DNA of 64,000 bases from Syngnathus acus (GCF_901709675.1 NC_051106.1:2550001-2614000); one strand, 5' to 3'. Counted from the first letter of the stretch, positions 32,534 through 46,266 are shown. Notes: generated from the sequence alone by a model not told the origin. Numbers and translations: made by a program.

Positions 32534-33750
32534 GACCTCAAGGTCATAGGACAGGGAAAAAAAATTCAGCAACATGGAGAAACATGAACAAGGGAAGATC
32601 GATGACACCAAAAATTCAGAGAAGCAATAAATTCCCTATCCATGGCCTTATTTAAGATCTAAGAATGATTTGTGGCAAATGTGCAGTGTTGTGCTCTGGA
32701 AAAAAAAAATTGGATAGCATAAAGGTGCAGCCAATGCTATTTAGCTGTGAAAGCTAGCTGAACTTTTTTCTTATGTACAGGAGTTGAATCATTACTTCTA
32801 ATTTTACCAGTTTTCTTTTTTTACAGGTATTTTTTTTCCACCTCTTATGTATGTCCCGATGCTATTCATACAATATCAAGCTAATAGCTGTCCATTCCAC
32901 AATATATCCCTTGTACTCTCCTCTGACAACTTTATTCCACTTTTGGCACTTGGAACATTGAGGAACATTTACTGTTGATTCAGTACTTCACATGTAGGAA
33001 GGTGCCATCGTCTCCCAGCTTAGAGCAACTTTCATCACGCTTCCAGCAGCCTCATCCAGCCATCGCGGTCTAACCTGATGAATCGAGGCACGCAACTCCC
33101 AGCTGCACAGCTCAGAGGTTTCTTTTCAACGGCTGAACCTGCCAACAGCTTGAGCGTTAATCTCCAGTGATTTCTCATCGAGTCATTTCACTTTATTGTC
33201 TCTTGAATGTGAAAGTCGCTGACTGATCAGTCTGTTCTTCCGCTTTCCAAATCTCTCTGCACACCTTATTTCAATTTGAGTGAGGGAATAAAAGGGGGGG
33301 AAAAAGAAAAGCCTGGTAATGATTCAAAAGAATGCAGGTGGTGCTTAGAGTTGTATAGTAAATCCTTACAAGCACTGAGATAGAAGCATAAAATGTGTTC
33401 GACGCTGTAAAGACAAGTGCTGCAAATGCTGCTAGGGGGTCTCGCATCTTGATGAACTACTGATACAATACTTCTTCAATCTTTATATCCGGGTAAAATC
33501 TTCATGGCAGAGAACATATTGCAGAATTCTTAACAGATGCAGAGACACTTAAACTGCACATTCATCCAGTAGGCTGCAAGCATTTATTGAAATACAAATA
33601 ATCTTCAGTTACAGGTGCCCTTGTTTGAGATCATAAAAGTTTATTGACATGCATTCATAATCCAGTATATGAATTCATTAGTGCAGTAAGGAAAACTCTT
33701 ATACTACCTAAACTACTTTTAATGTATAAATATTGTAAACTTCCTCTATG
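32534..33750. other. Non-coding stretch, no gene recognised
   Basis: No recognisable coding exon, RNA or mobile element. Confidence 0.55.
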
Positions 33751-33758
33751 GTCAAGAG

Positions 33759-34075
33759 CACAGGTGTCAAACTCAAGGCCCGGGGGCCAGATACGGCCCG
33801 CCACATCATTTTATGTGGCCCGCGAAGACAAATTGTGCATCAAATTTGTGTGTCATTACTAGAATAGCAAATTGTCTTCACTTTTATATATATTAAATTA
33901 AATATTTGACCAGTTTTTACTCGTCTGATTTGAAAAGGAGTTATTTGTCAGTTTGTTTTGTAGCTTTTACTGTATATAATATGAGGTGCTCATACATTTA
34001 TTTGGGTTGACAGTCATAATGGCCCTCCGAAAGAAGCTATGACGACAATTCGGCCCGCGAAAAAAAAGAGTTTGA
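33759..34075 (+). mobile_element. Non-autonomous hAT transposon, family A, copy 4
   Basis: Starts CACAGGTGTCAAACTC right after GTCAAGAG (33751-33758) and ends GAGTTTGA next to TCAAGAG (34076-34082). The duplicated flank is still seen, but the last 6-8 bases of the element, which should read CACC-CTG, are missing. That fixes this copy in place unless repaired. Internal blocks match the other copies. Confidence 0.85.
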
Positions 34076-34082
34076 TCAAGAG

Positions 34083-34610
34083 CAATGTAAAATGAGGTAA
34101 AGGCCAAAACTGCTAGTCTGGAGATGTGATACAATTTTATTTTATTAAAAAACAAATTCACACACTCTTCAACACAGTGTTTGAAAAGTATCACTTCAGT
34201 TTCTCCAACTCCCTCTGCCGCTTTGTTTTGGCATCCAAACATCACTTGCACCTTTGCTGACTAAGCTCCAAATGTCCTGATGGACATCTTGGTGAAAACG
34301 TCCCAATTGTGTTGTTCTGCTTGGCGTCCGTTCCACCGTGCCAAAGTGGGTCTGTTTTGCAGCCATGTGTGACCGGGCCACTTACTGGCTCACACTAATG
34401 ACCCTAATTGGGAAAGTGGGCTCCGTTTCAGGCTCACTGACAGACGGACTGGCATGTGTGGAATGTGAGTCGATGGCACAACCCGCCTATTGTGTGCGGC
34501 GGCCAATCAGTTAGCTGCTTCCGGCATTAGACAACTTGACTCATTCTTATCTGTGCTGCTCTCAAAGAGGCAAATGGAAACTAGATAAACCCTATACTTT
34601 TCCATTTTGA
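34083..34610. other. Non-coding stretch, no gene recognised
   Basis: Mixed-composition sequence with short open frames on the minus strand and no recognisable domain. Confidence 0.5.
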
Positions 34611-34764
34611 TTTACTTTGAAAGAATGTTTTTTGTGTTCAACATTTTTTACATTTCTGTTTTTGGCTGTAAAGGTGTGAACATGAAATTTACTTTGAAAG
34701 AATGTTTTTTGTGTTCAACATTTTCTAAATTTCTGTTTTTGCCTGTAAAGGTGTGAACATGAAA
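34611..34764. repeat. Tandem duplication, 77-bp period
   Basis: Two copies (34611-34687 and 34688-34764), both starting TTTACTTTGAAAGAATG and ending GGTGTGAACATGAAA. They differ at only a few positions, so the duplication is fairly recent. Confidence 0.95.
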
Positions 34765-34925
34765 TTGTCGCCACTGACAAAGTTGACTTAGCTGTCCCTT
34801 TCAGACATGTCTCTCATCCATAGGGTGGATGGAATTATCTGTTTGTGCTGAAATTTGCCGCTCCAACCTGAGAACCAGCTACACACAGGTACATAAATAT
34901 TGGGACATGGTTTTAGGCTCTAACC

Positions 34926-35168
34926 CAGTGGTTCTTAACCTTGATGGAGGTACCGAACGGCACCAGTTTCATATGCGCATTCACCGAACCCCTCTTTAGT
35001 GAAAAAAATATATATATTTTTTCAAATTCAAGACAGACCAACACAATGCATGAACTCACAAGAAATAACATACCTGCAAATCAGTGTGACCAATTCAGAT
35101 CTGCCGAACCCCTGAGACCAACTCACCGAACCCCTAAGGTTGGATTGAACCCAGATTAAGAACCACTG
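34926..35168. mobile_element. hAT MITE of the Charlie type with perfect target duplication
   Basis: A 243-bp element with inverted ends CAGTGGTTCTTAACC and TTAAGAACCACTG, flanked on both sides by CTCTAACC (34918-34925 and 35169-35176). Those ends and the exact 8-bp duplication are diagnostic of hAT elements of the Charlie/MER5 group. It contains repeated ACCGAACCCCT-like blocks and no transposase frame. The intact duplication suggests it is younger than the family A copies nearby. Confidence 0.95.
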
Positions 35169-35176
35169 CTCTAACC

Positions 35177-36095
35177 AATGAAAATGAAACGAAATGAGCA
35201 AGATATGTTTCAACTTCGGACATTCAGCTTTAAATTGAGAGTTTTGACCAAATGGGGTGAATTGTACAAGCCCAAAACTCTTCGTAGTTCATCTTGGCGT
35301 TTTTGTCAGGAGTCGCATCATGGATAACTGCAAGGCAACCAGATCCATTGGTAGCTTCACTCATTGTCCACAAGTTACATTTAGTACACCTATCCAATGT
35401 TGTATCAAAATGTATCTTTGAAAAATGCTGAATTCATAGTAATGACCAAAAGTATATAAGCCTGGAATTAATTATGCAAATTAGTAAACCTCACTCAGAT
35501 TTGCTGGTAAAATTTTAGGATTTGTGATGATTTTCCGTCTGTAGTTCGAGGCTGCCGCTCACTGAAAGAAATGGGTGTGAGCCACACGCTGCCAGGTATG
35601 TGTGTCAACACTCTTGGCCTGGAGGTGAACCCTTAGATACACTTTGTGTTGGAGGGAGAAGAAAGGCTGAGATGGGGAAAGCGGGTGTGGCTTGCTAAGT
35701 GACTCAGACTGATTCCGTTGAGTGACAAATCAAATGGCATTTGACAAAGCACGGGTTGGCTCCAAATTTTCTGGTTTCCTCCGCCACACAGGTGGTATTT
35801 GTCTCACACACCCAACCGGCCCAACACACACACACACAGAATACGTCCAGCCCAAAGGTTGATTGCACTCTGTATTAAACCGGGTAATCTCTGTCGAGAA
35901 AAAAAACAATACTATTTGAGTTTGACAAACATCCCTAATCACACATCGGACAATCAATAATATAAATAGCAACACATTTGCATGCGAATGTTTTGGTGAC
36001 TTGTTGCTATTATTAAGATATTGCTGATCAAGTGTTGATCCAGTGCCCTGTACATGACCCAACAATTGCAACACACAATCTGACGTCATGCACAT

Positions 36096-36097
<2 letters not shown>
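35177..36097. other. Non-coding stretch, no gene recognised
   Basis: Non-coding, with a short (CA)n at 35823-35838. Minus-strand frames leading out of the CA tract at 36098 are repeat products. Confidence 0.55.

Positions 36098-36141
<44 letters not shown>
36098..36141. repeat. (CA)22 microsatellite
   Basis: An uninterrupted CA run of 44 bases. The minus-strand Cys-Val frame crossing it is an artefact. Confidence 0.96.
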
Positions 36142-36143
<2 letters not shown>

Positions 36144-38369
36144 GTGGCACTTGATTAATGTTCTCTGGTGTGTGCCCCAGGTCAGTCTTTATGTGCTGAT
36201 CCTTGAAGGGAGTGGTCAGGTTGTCCGAGATGAATTGATGGCTCTTCTATAGAAGACGTCGGGGGGTGATTGTGGCATAGTGAGACTTGCAGAACCTCTT
36301 TGTGTGTGTTTCCATCTCACACACACAAGCACAAATAGAAACCACTTTCAGTTGTCAGTCACAGTTCTCGTTTACCTGGATAACGCTGGCATAGTGTCAG
36401 ACTTGAATCTATTATAGGTGTGTTTGCAAAGCAAAGATTCCCTAAGAATGATGATCTGTTTGCACATTTCTTAGTTCTTGTTCAAATAAGCGCATTACAT
36501 AAACATTTTCTTCTGTATTTGTTTGTAAACATTAAGGGATGGCACGCCGAGCAAATTGACTTAGGCGAGTGCCGAGGTATCTCCAACCAACAACAGACGG
36601 CTTTCGACATATTGCGGTTTGCCGGTGTTATTTCTTGAATTTGGTGCCAACTTTCTTGTGTGGGCCGGAGAAAGTTAGGGAGGAAGAAAACAAAAGAAGT
36701 CACCGTCGACATACTCATAAATTAGGATGCAAAGTCATAACGTGCAGTGTTGTTCCAAATCTGGGGGGATGAAAGCGATTGTCTACGCCTGCATGCGTTA
36801 GCACGTTATCGTAAGAATCGGAGTTTCCACCTACTGTTCTGCAGCCTCATGCTGATTGCACGGCCCCAAATGTTGTCAATGTGAAATGTGCCTTCATGCT
36901 CAGAGTGTTGAACATCTTATGAACAGACTAGCAACCTGCCCGCCTGTCTGCTTCCCTGTCTGCACTCCACCTCGGGAGACGGGGATTAGCCGCCTTGGAG
37001 GAGCTACTGTATGGATGGCGTATGAATAAGTTGGGAGCGAGGTGACAGACGGGACGGATGGCGTCTCATCACCAGTAAAGCCTCGGGGCTCCCATAGGGA
37101 ACCGGGGTGTCACGCAGAGAGCCACATAAAGGGCCGTCGCAGACGAAGGCCTGGTCAAGGCCTAAGCTATAGAAGCCCTGACATCTGGCTTGCTTCTATG
37201 TTTCGCCGCCAACCTGCTACCCCAGTCTGGCAGCTATATGCACTTCTTTATTGGACCTTAATGCGCTCTTGAATCCTTGTCAAAATTGTGCCCTCTTGTT
37301 ATTGCCAATGAATGTACAGCAAGCTTCGGGAATGGGATATCTGTCATATACAGCGCGTTCTCGGCGAGATACAGTGCTCGATGTATCACTATATTGGCCA
37401 TTAAAGTACAAATTGTGCAATGTGTGTTGCGTTTTGGCCGACAAAGTGTAAAGATAAAATGATGAAACAATGAAGGCAGGCTCACTCGCATCGAGGGGAA
37501 GATACACGGCAGGTGGTCGGAAAAGCTCCGACAGAACCCCTGATTTGTGCAGAATTGTGTTGCTTAAAGGATATGGCCACCAGATGCCCATTTGGATGAA
37601 AATCGAGCTTTCAGTCTAATCTGTCAAATTCGGAAGCCAAAAACGTGTCAGCATCGTGAGACGTCCAAAACTTTGGTTGGAACACCAGCTCTGAATGCTT
37701 TGTCTATTTCTAAAAATGAAAATGAATATACTGAGTGTAAGGTTATGATTACAACTGTATTGTATTAATCGTATTTGCAAATATTGCACAATCAGTTCTT
37801 TCTCAATGAATGGCTGATTGCCTTTGTGCTGGCTGCACAGAACCTGAGCAGTCCTCAGAAAGAAGCCATAGATGGCAGTGTTTTGCCTTATTTTTAGCAG
37901 CCCACTGTGGTCGAGCCAGATTTCAGTGCATGCGTTTACCTCATTTGTATTTGCAATATATTTTCCAGATTACCTTCATTTTGCAATTTAAATTTTAAAC
38001 AATTGTAAAATACTGCAAAGTGGGAATTTTCTTCCCTGTACAAAATATAATTTTACCTTATTACATCCCCTTTAAATTAAGTTTTTTTTTCCGTGTTATG
38101 AGCTGTTAAAGTGGTAAAATGTCTGTCGCCAATATGTAAATAAAAGACAACCATTTTATAAGTATTTAATGCAAGGGTTACCTTTTTATGCTTCGAATGA
38201 ATGGTACCTGAGTATCATGTTTATCGGGTAAATTAAAAATATCATTTTTACTCACAACAAAGCATGGTTTAATGGGAGCACATTTCCTCTGTCTTGTGCT
38301 CCGACTGGGCCAAGGTCGCTCTTACATTTGACTGAAATCATAAAATGACACTTGAGATAAACAGAATGT
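36142..38369. other. Non-coding stretch, no gene recognised
   Basis: It includes a moderately GC-rich part at 36,950-37,230 and several overlapping frames of 60-103 codons at 37,040-37,590 that resemble no known protein. No splice-supported exon seen. Confidence 0.5.
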
Positions 38370-38840
38370 TTACCCAGCCCATGTGAGCTGAGGCCGATAT
38401 GTAAATGCAGCCTTATTCTTTCATCAAATTTGCATTAACCCTCTTAACCAAACACTACAGGGCTCCAATTCAAACAGCACTAATGATGGCTGGCCCTTTA
38501 TGACCGATTGCCGTATCTGCAAAAAAAAAAAAAAAAGGAGGGGCACCAGCAATCTAGCCTGAAATAAAAAGAGCAAAACAGAGTAGCTATGGTGTTAGTG
38601 TCTGGTCATAATTGGATCAACTTTGCAAAGAAATGGATGTGTTTTGATGCTCTAGTGGCTGACTGGCCTATTTATCATTCCCCTTTTATCTGCTGCTGCC
38701 AGACCTTTCCATATAGCCTTCATTCCTGGGCTGACTAATCAAACAACTTTTTAATAAGACTAAACTGCATCACGGCAGTCACACATCAGAGCGACGCAGG
38801 GAGAAACATCTTGGCATGAATATCAATGACCACTGAGGCA
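38370..38840. promoter_or_regulatory. Possible conserved non-coding block
   Basis: Two parts (38370-38500 and 38590-38840) mix AT-rich homeodomain-type cores (TGCATTAA, GGTCATAATTGG, GACTAATCAAAC) with GC-rich words, without repeats or coding frames. This is the look of vertebrate developmental enhancers. An A-run at 38521-38536 separates them. No alignment was possible. Confidence 0.2.
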
Positions 38841-41800
38841 ACTTGCTTTTCTCTCATGAGGACTTTCAGTTGGACATCAAGAAGCATCCGTGAAGCCATC
38901 GAGACAAGAAAACTTAACAGAAAATGATTATGTTAGCGTTCTGTCTCGCAGTCCTCCATCTTGCACATTTAAATGAAAAAACAGTTGCTTATATTTGTGC
39001 TTCCAGTGTGTACGGTGTGATCGAGAAAAAACACAGGAACCAGTTTTTGGGGCAAATGCATTGCAAACAAATTCAACTAGAGTAGAGCAGAGTTCAATGG
39101 AGGAGGCACAGACACACTTACTGACTCACATTTTAATATTGAGCCACTCTTAATTATACATTGTAATATTTTTTTATCTTCTTCTGTGTTCCGCTCATTC
39201 ACGTTTGGCGGGAATTGATTGAGTAATTCCAAGAAATCAACTTTTGAATGAGCTACATAGCTACACAAAACTCACTGATGTGCCTTTGTACAATACAATT
39301 TGGTTTCAAGAGAAAATTCCACCACTGAAATTCCGTGTAACGTAGCTACCTAGCAATTGCAAGCAATATGGATAAAAAACAGAGTGATTCAGATTATTTT
39401 TCCTGATTTGATTGAATATGTTAAAATGGACTTTGCACTTTTTACCACGTAAAGTTCATTGGTCTCAATGATAACCTCCCCAGTGAAACAAACTGAAAAT
39501 GGAATTTACGTCCACACGACTAGAAAATTAGGGGCTGCCAGCACTGAGCGCTCACAGGAATAGAAACTCAAGCAAACATAAAAAAATAATTATATACTTT
39601 ATTAACTTGAAAGAGAGCCGCACCTTTTGTTCTGTATGTTGACATGTATTTTATAATTGAACCACAACTGTATTGAAGGAATATTTAATTTATTTAGCCA
39701 TTTTCAACAGTAAAAAGTTGATATTTTGTTCATAATATAATTTCAGAATTTTTCATGCACAATTAACACATTTCAAAATGCATTTTACCACTTGCTGTTG
39801 ACTGAAAATTACATCACATGCGTTCAGTGCTCGAGTAAGAACCAATCACGGCTCGTTCGCAAGCTGAGCTGGGATTGGCTGTTGCAAGTGGCAAAATGCG
39901 ATTTAAAAAGCGTTAATTGTACGTGAAAAATAATTTAATAAGTTAATACGTTTTAATAAGTTTTCAAATTCATCAGAGACAAAATATTCACGTTGAACAT
40001 AACTAAATAAGTATCCCTTTCGATATAAAACATACACAGATATTTTATATCAACATTATCAAACATTCACATACAGTACGTGGGGCTCATGGTTGCTTGG
40101 CAACATGTCCAGATGAGATTACAGTGGCTAGGTTCAAGGTGCAAACCTGCTGTGTTTTGGTTGCCTGTCCCAAGATGAAATTGATGCGTTGCAGCCCGGC
40201 GCAAGCCGAGAGCAGCTGCCACATCGAGGTTAACAAGACCAAAACAAAACAAATGACAGCGTGCGACAAAGGGCAGTGCGAGCAGGCCAGGCAGGAAGAT
40301 CTCCCCGTCGGCCCCCTACCACCAATGGAGGACCCTAGACTGGAGCCCTTGCTAGGAAACTGAGGCTCTCATGTTTGGAATGCGTCTCCCTACGTCATAT
40401 CCCACACGGGCAGTCCTCTCACCATCGCTCTCACAATTTGTCTTTTTGGCCGGGGCACCTCAATTCTGTATTTCCTTTAAGATCATATCAAAAAGGGAAG
40501 AAAAGACAAGCCCTGGATGCCCTTGGAAGAGGACAACAAAGTGACATTTGGAGTGTGCCTGTCAAATTGCTATCTAATTGTTGCAGGGCTGCAGGGGGGA
40601 GCCCGTATCTGCTTTTCTCCCGCCGCCGGCTGCCGACCCTGCCGCTCACAAAGCCCGGGGATGCCACACACATTCTGTTTGTTCTACATGAGCAAACAGA
40701 TTGTAAACTGGCTGATAATTTTTGTACTGACAATGTCATTTACGGCTGTCAGCCTTTTGTCTGCTCTGTTTGCTTTATTCAAATATGAAGCGAGTGGACC
40801 TCCCCTCCGTCGCGCACTTCTGCATTAAAATCACATCAATTCACTTCCATTTTGTCTTATCTGAAATTCATTGGAGGCAATCACTTGGTTGAATGCCCGA
40901 CTGTTTCCATGGAGACCAAGGGTCTCATGTGGACTTCAGAAGGATTAGGAACTTGTAAGATTTAAGTCGTCAAGTACACAGTTGCTTTGTTGTGTCATCC
41001 TTTGATTTTGACGGGGGGGGTTGCCTTTTCTAACTTTCGGCTGAGATGAAATGAATCGAGATGAACCTTCGAGTTGGTTTGAGAATATTTTTTATATAAG
41101 TGGCATTCAACGTGCTGGCAGAAGAATATTTGCCCCCACCCTACCGACAAAATGCCGTGGATGCTCGCCTCCCAGGATGTCCCACTCTGCTCCTGAGGCA
41201 TCTCCCCGTTTCTTTGTTCGCCAAGGTCAGGGCACAAAGTGCTGAGTTATTCACATCCAACTGTCTGTCTGGAAGCGGCTGCAGATGTTACCCGTTTTTG
41301 TGTTGGTTTTGTCACCTCGTTCCGTCTATTCTGTCCCTCGCGTCTTGTCAGTGCTAGCTGCCAGGTCGCTTGGCGTGTGACTTTTTAAAAAGCGGAAAAA
41401 ACGTGGCCTGTGAAAGAAGTTGAGGCCTTGGCTCCTGCGACTTTTTTTTTTTTATGTTCCTTGCCTTCTCAGCCAAAAGTAAAAAGTAAACAGTCTGAAG
41501 TTAATGGATTCATTTTTAGTAGGGCCAGGCAGTTTGTGAACAACAGAGGGCCGCTTCTTTTTGTTCTCTTTACCATCCATACTAACATCTATTAGGCTAG
41601 CCTTTATTGTCGGCGATGACAGGCGGTTTTCAGCACTTAATGCATTCCAAATATTTTCTCCACTTTCTTACAAAAGTGAAGAACAAAAGAAATCTTTTGA
41701 ATAGTTTGTACATTTAAAGCGACAAAGGCCTAGTCTACATCAAAACACTGAATAAACCTCTTAAAATATGCTGTAGACGTATGGAGTCATTTGCATCTCA

Positions 41801-44800
41801 TTTCCTTATTGAACTGGGCAGCGTGCGTGCACACAAACACACACACACACACACACATTGCTTTGCTGAGGCAGCTCAAGAGAAGCAAAGACTGCATGTT
41901 GACTACTCGTCCCATAATTTATTCCGATTTTTTTTTTTTCTCAAATGTAAGGATCTTCATTCAAGCTTTGTCAACTCTTTTCAGAGCCAGCCGATCGCCG
42001 TTCGGTGAAATTTGAGATGTAAACAAAAGTTGTCTCTGCTGACAAGCTGTCACCTGGAGCATCTAAACAATCAATGCACATTTGCAACTTGCTATTTACT
42101 CCATGTTGACATCAATGGCAGCCCTTTAAATTAAGGTCATTTGGTCAGATATTGCATGACATTAGGCTTGGCATTTTGGGAGGATAACTAGACAGAATAT
42201 AAAGTTGAGTGTTATGTAAAATGGCTGACTGAAACAGCCATTACACGATTCCTAGTTTCTTCCGCTGCCGAGGGAATGTTGTTCGATGCAAATCAAATTT
42301 TCTTTTTTTGTAGTTGGCAATTTCCTGGCATCTCAACTAAAATCTCACAAAGATACAGCACTGGAAAAGGCTTTCGTATAATCCCGCCACTGCCTGTCGA
42401 GACTCTATTTCCTCGAGAGAACTCGGATTAAATCACAAAGACCGGTCTCTGTTTGAAGAAAAAAAAGCTCATGATGGAAAATTCGACTTTCTCTGTTGAG
42501 CGGGTAAAAAAAAGCTTCAGGGTCCAACTAGGTGGTCTTATTAATGAATTCACTTGACGTTGAAAATGAGAATAAAACTGTGATATGAAGCAAAATGCTG
42601 TTTTCAGGGGAGCTTGTTGGTGTCGACGTGTTACACTTTGGTCAAGGACATATCTCAATGGTGCATTGACACTCTTTATTGTGCCAAGAGGCAATGGGAA
42701 ATCAATGACACTGACCTGTCCAACGCAGTATACCTATAAGCTGACTGAGGTCACTGTCAGGAAAGATCCGGCTCAGCAGAGTACACAGAAAACTTTGGAA
42801 GGTCCTCAGGGACATTTCCAACTAAATGGGGCGATATGTCACGTCAATATTGCACCGCGAGCACGGCGTCTGATTTTTCGACACAGCAAACACGTGAGAG
42901 GAAAAAGTTGCCGGCCAGAGCTGAGTGTGCACAAGTAGATGGAGATACAGATCAGACGTGGCGACTCGGAGTAGCTTTATGTGCTCCGTCTTGCAGCTCG
43001 GCGGGGGCCTCACTGGCTGCACAGTTGGCTGGGCTATTGATCTCATTGTTGCTAAAGACACTTCATGTACCCTGAAAGACTGCCGCACAAAGCACTGACA
43101 TTGATAGGGCCACACTGAGGTGGGCCTTTTTGTCCCTGACTGTGTGTGGGAGTTGGACTTAGGATGGGGGTGGGGGCTGAGCCTGGATGGAGCTGACCCA
43201 CACGGGACGGCGTGTACACTTCGGATTGTGGTGACGCTCAAATGTCAGGCTGTCGTAACCGTTTCTTTTTCGAGGTTGGTTGTTTGAATTCAAGTCGACA
43301 TCGCAATGTAGTAGAGTGCTGTTTTCCAATCGCAGAGGTGGCAATTTAGATGGGGGGCAGTCCATAGGATTTTTATTTTATCTGTATACATAATATTATA
43401 TTACTTATACAGTGTCTAGGTATTATAAGCACCGTGTTTTAAAAGTTTACATATCATTGTTTTATGAAAACGTTGAAGTGATCGAGCCATAGATTTGAAA
43501 GAAATTCAAAATTGTTCAGCCCCACTAAGGATCATTATAACATTTGGCATTACTTTGAACCTGCCGAAAAGTGAGCTCACACACGATCCATCAAATTGAT
43601 TTATATTATTGTTGATGAACAATTTCTAAAGCCTTTATAACGGTAACCTCATTTGTAGAGTACAGTTCCAATAATGTTGACATACGCACACACAAACACA
43701 CACAGAGTACCTTACTGATGTTGTGCCAAACTCAACACAGTGCAAATCTGGTACGTTTACTCCCAAATAAAGGGTTAAACCTTTCTTTGTACGCTGACTG
43801 AAAGGGAAAGTCAAGTTGCAAAGCAAAAGCTGTCGACACAGCCGCCTTTCGTCGTCGCACACACTTTTTCTTACATGTAGCCACATGATATGCCTACCTG
43901 CACATCTGGCCTTTATTTTGGTAACTAAGGAATATCTAAACAGTGCTCAATCCAAAAATGGCCTTGTTGTTTTAGTAACAGGTGGGAAGGATGTTGCTCT
44001 CCACGCAATATATTTTTTTTTATCTCACACTTGTGAGTTGTGCTCACCTTGCATCCCATGTATAAAATACCTCTGTCATTAGAGGGTACTGGCCATTATT
44101 GTTTGCATAAAAGGAGTCCATTTTGATGGGATTAGCCCCTCCCAGGAGCCTTGTTGCGGCAGACTTTTCTATCTACTGATTTAGCCAAATGTAGGAGCTG
44201 TATTGTGCTGCTTTCAAAGAGCCACGGCCACCCACATTTCTGGACTTGCAGGGGATAACCGTGCAGACAAGGCGTGACCGATGCGCCTCCCAAAGGGGAA
44301 CAACGCCTTCCGAAAGGCAAGTGGGTAATTGATTTAAAGATTGGTTAATAGCTCATGCTTGATTAGGCATACCGTGCCGAGCCAAATCCACAAGAGTACA
44401 GCACGTATCTAGCGGAGTCGGTGAATGTTTCGGAGCCAATGGAGGGAGTCAAAGAGCAAATGTCACGCTGTGAGAATTTGCTCGACCGTGGTTCACCTCC
44501 AACCTCTTCATCATCCTTCATGTCAGAAATGGCATCAGAGAAAGAAATCCCACGTGCGGGTTTGCATCAGTGTGGAAAGAGAAGTTGAGTCAAAAATTGT
44601 CTTTACAAAAATATCTTTAATGCACCTACACCTGTTTTTAAGCATCTTGGGGGTAGCCATTTTGTTGACTGAAGATCAGGAAATGGAAATTTTCTGGGTT
44701 TGGTGATGTGACCCTCACAAATTGAGTCCTTTGGAACTGAGATGTAATTTTAAATACAAATGGGAGGCTCTTTCTGATTAATTTATATTCCACAAAAATA

Positions 44801-44999
44801 TTTTAACAACAATAGCAATTTAAGACAAGTGCGGAAAGACATTTTCTGACTTTTCCTTCGAATATGTCCAATTGTTTTCATGATTCTATTGGATAGAGTC
44901 CCCTGCATTCTCATTTAAATGCCTACTGTCTGCTATTTTGCCAGGACAGGTTTGAGCAAGGATTATAGCACAGCATTACAGGCAGCCCTTTGTTCTGCT
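38841..44999. other. Non-coding stretch, no supported gene
   Basis: Several frames of 80-139 codons (for example 40375-40788 plus, 42585-42938 plus, 42822-43241 minus) overlap on both strands. They lack recognisable domains and splice-site support, and I treat them as chance frames in GC-richer DNA. A (CA)n lies at 41830-41858. Confidence 0.5.
41830..41858. repeat. (CA)n microsatellite
   Basis: CA run with one extra A pair near its start. Confidence 0.9.
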
Positions 45000-45190
45000 C
45001 CACCATTTTAATGTCATCCTCTGTAACCTCAACAATGCCGTGGCATTCCACCCCAGTGGCACACGAGGTGTCCCTAATTAGATCATAATACTGATCTGTT
45101 GTCCTGATTAGCATTGAATAGGCTTTGATCAGCATGTATTACCAGATTATTGTGATAGCCCACCTTTGGATTAAGACAAGGTCCACACTC
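45000..45190. promoter_or_regulatory. Possible conserved enhancer, homeodomain-site rich
   Basis: CTAATTAG at 45074-45081, TGATTAGC near 45105, TTTGATCAGCA near 45124 and ATTACCAGATTATTGTGAT near 45139 lie within 90 bases. Such dense homeodomain-type cores embedded in mixed-composition DNA are typical of deeply conserved vertebrate enhancers. This is inference from composition only. Confidence 0.25.
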
Positions 45191-46266
45191 ATTGTGCTTC
45201 CCTGCTGGGAAGAAAGAAGGGGGTGTGGGTTGGTTGAGGATTAGGCCCGATGCCTCCTTTGTATGCGGGAAATACCACTTTATCACCGAGGCTTGTGCTG
45301 AGCCACAGGCTCCTGCAATGAGAGCCGGGGAGCTGGCAGCTCTTTTTTTTTTCAGGAAGCAGCCTCGATGTCCTTTTTGGAGGCATCGTGACAACAAGGT
45401 GTAGGAATCGCTTCCATCTGGCGAATTGGAATAATTCTGCCACCCCATGAGCAATTTTAAAAATGGCCGGTGGCATCCCCATGTAGGCGGAGCTTTTCAA
45501 TGCTTCTGTCTCGTCAATGCCACAAAACTGATTGATCTCCAGGAGCTCTGAGTGAAACATAGTAGCAGAAGTAATTTGATATACAACCATAATTAGACAT
45601 GAATATGGATCCTAACCTCCCGCTGTGATGATCCCCAGATTTCAAGATTGAGGAATGTTGGATTATCCATCATTGGTATTTGCACTAGTTACCCACAATG
45701 TGGAGCACAGGGATTGTCCGGAGAAATATGCGACCTATCATAACCCTGTCCTAAAATTGAAATTTCCTTAAAAGAACTGATCTATTGTCAGCTACTTAGA
45801 CCACTTGCATGTTTTCATTTGAAGTGATGCTTAATGCCTGCCTTGAAAAGAAAGAATCACTCCTTAAATGGGTCATTCCTGTTGACATTTTTCCCAGCGT
45901 GAGTCATGTGATCATCTAAAATATTTATGAGATCAGTCACTGGAAAAGAAGATTTCTATACCGTTGAAGTGCAAGGTACCTTTTCGTCTACTCTCAGAGA
46001 TTCCGCCATCAATCGCATTCACTACAAATGAATGGGAAGCTTTGAATGAAGTAATGGAAAATTGCAATCCATCTTTTCTCGTGGACAACTCTTTTATACG
46101 CAGCTTAATGCGACAAAAGGAGCCTGATGCAAGTGTTTCCCTCTTTGTCTGGCATTTTGTGAGCGGACAAATGCCTACAGCCTTGGAATATTTGAGGAGG
46201 AAACAACTTTGCACATAGTATATAAAAAGTGTATCTCATACAAGCGCTGTATCAAACAATTTGGCC

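Noticed and set aside
35730-36137. Minus-strand frame of 135 codons
   Set aside because: It starts in the (CA)n microsatellite and has no recognisable domain afterwards.
40375-40828. Frames of 103 and 137 codons as exons
   Set aside because: They have no domain and no splice-supported boundaries. Two plus frames overlap each other, and a minus frame overlaps both.
42585-43241. Overlapping frames of 117 and 139 codons on opposite strands
   Set aside because: Composition follows local GC content, with no domain and no splice sites in the right phase.
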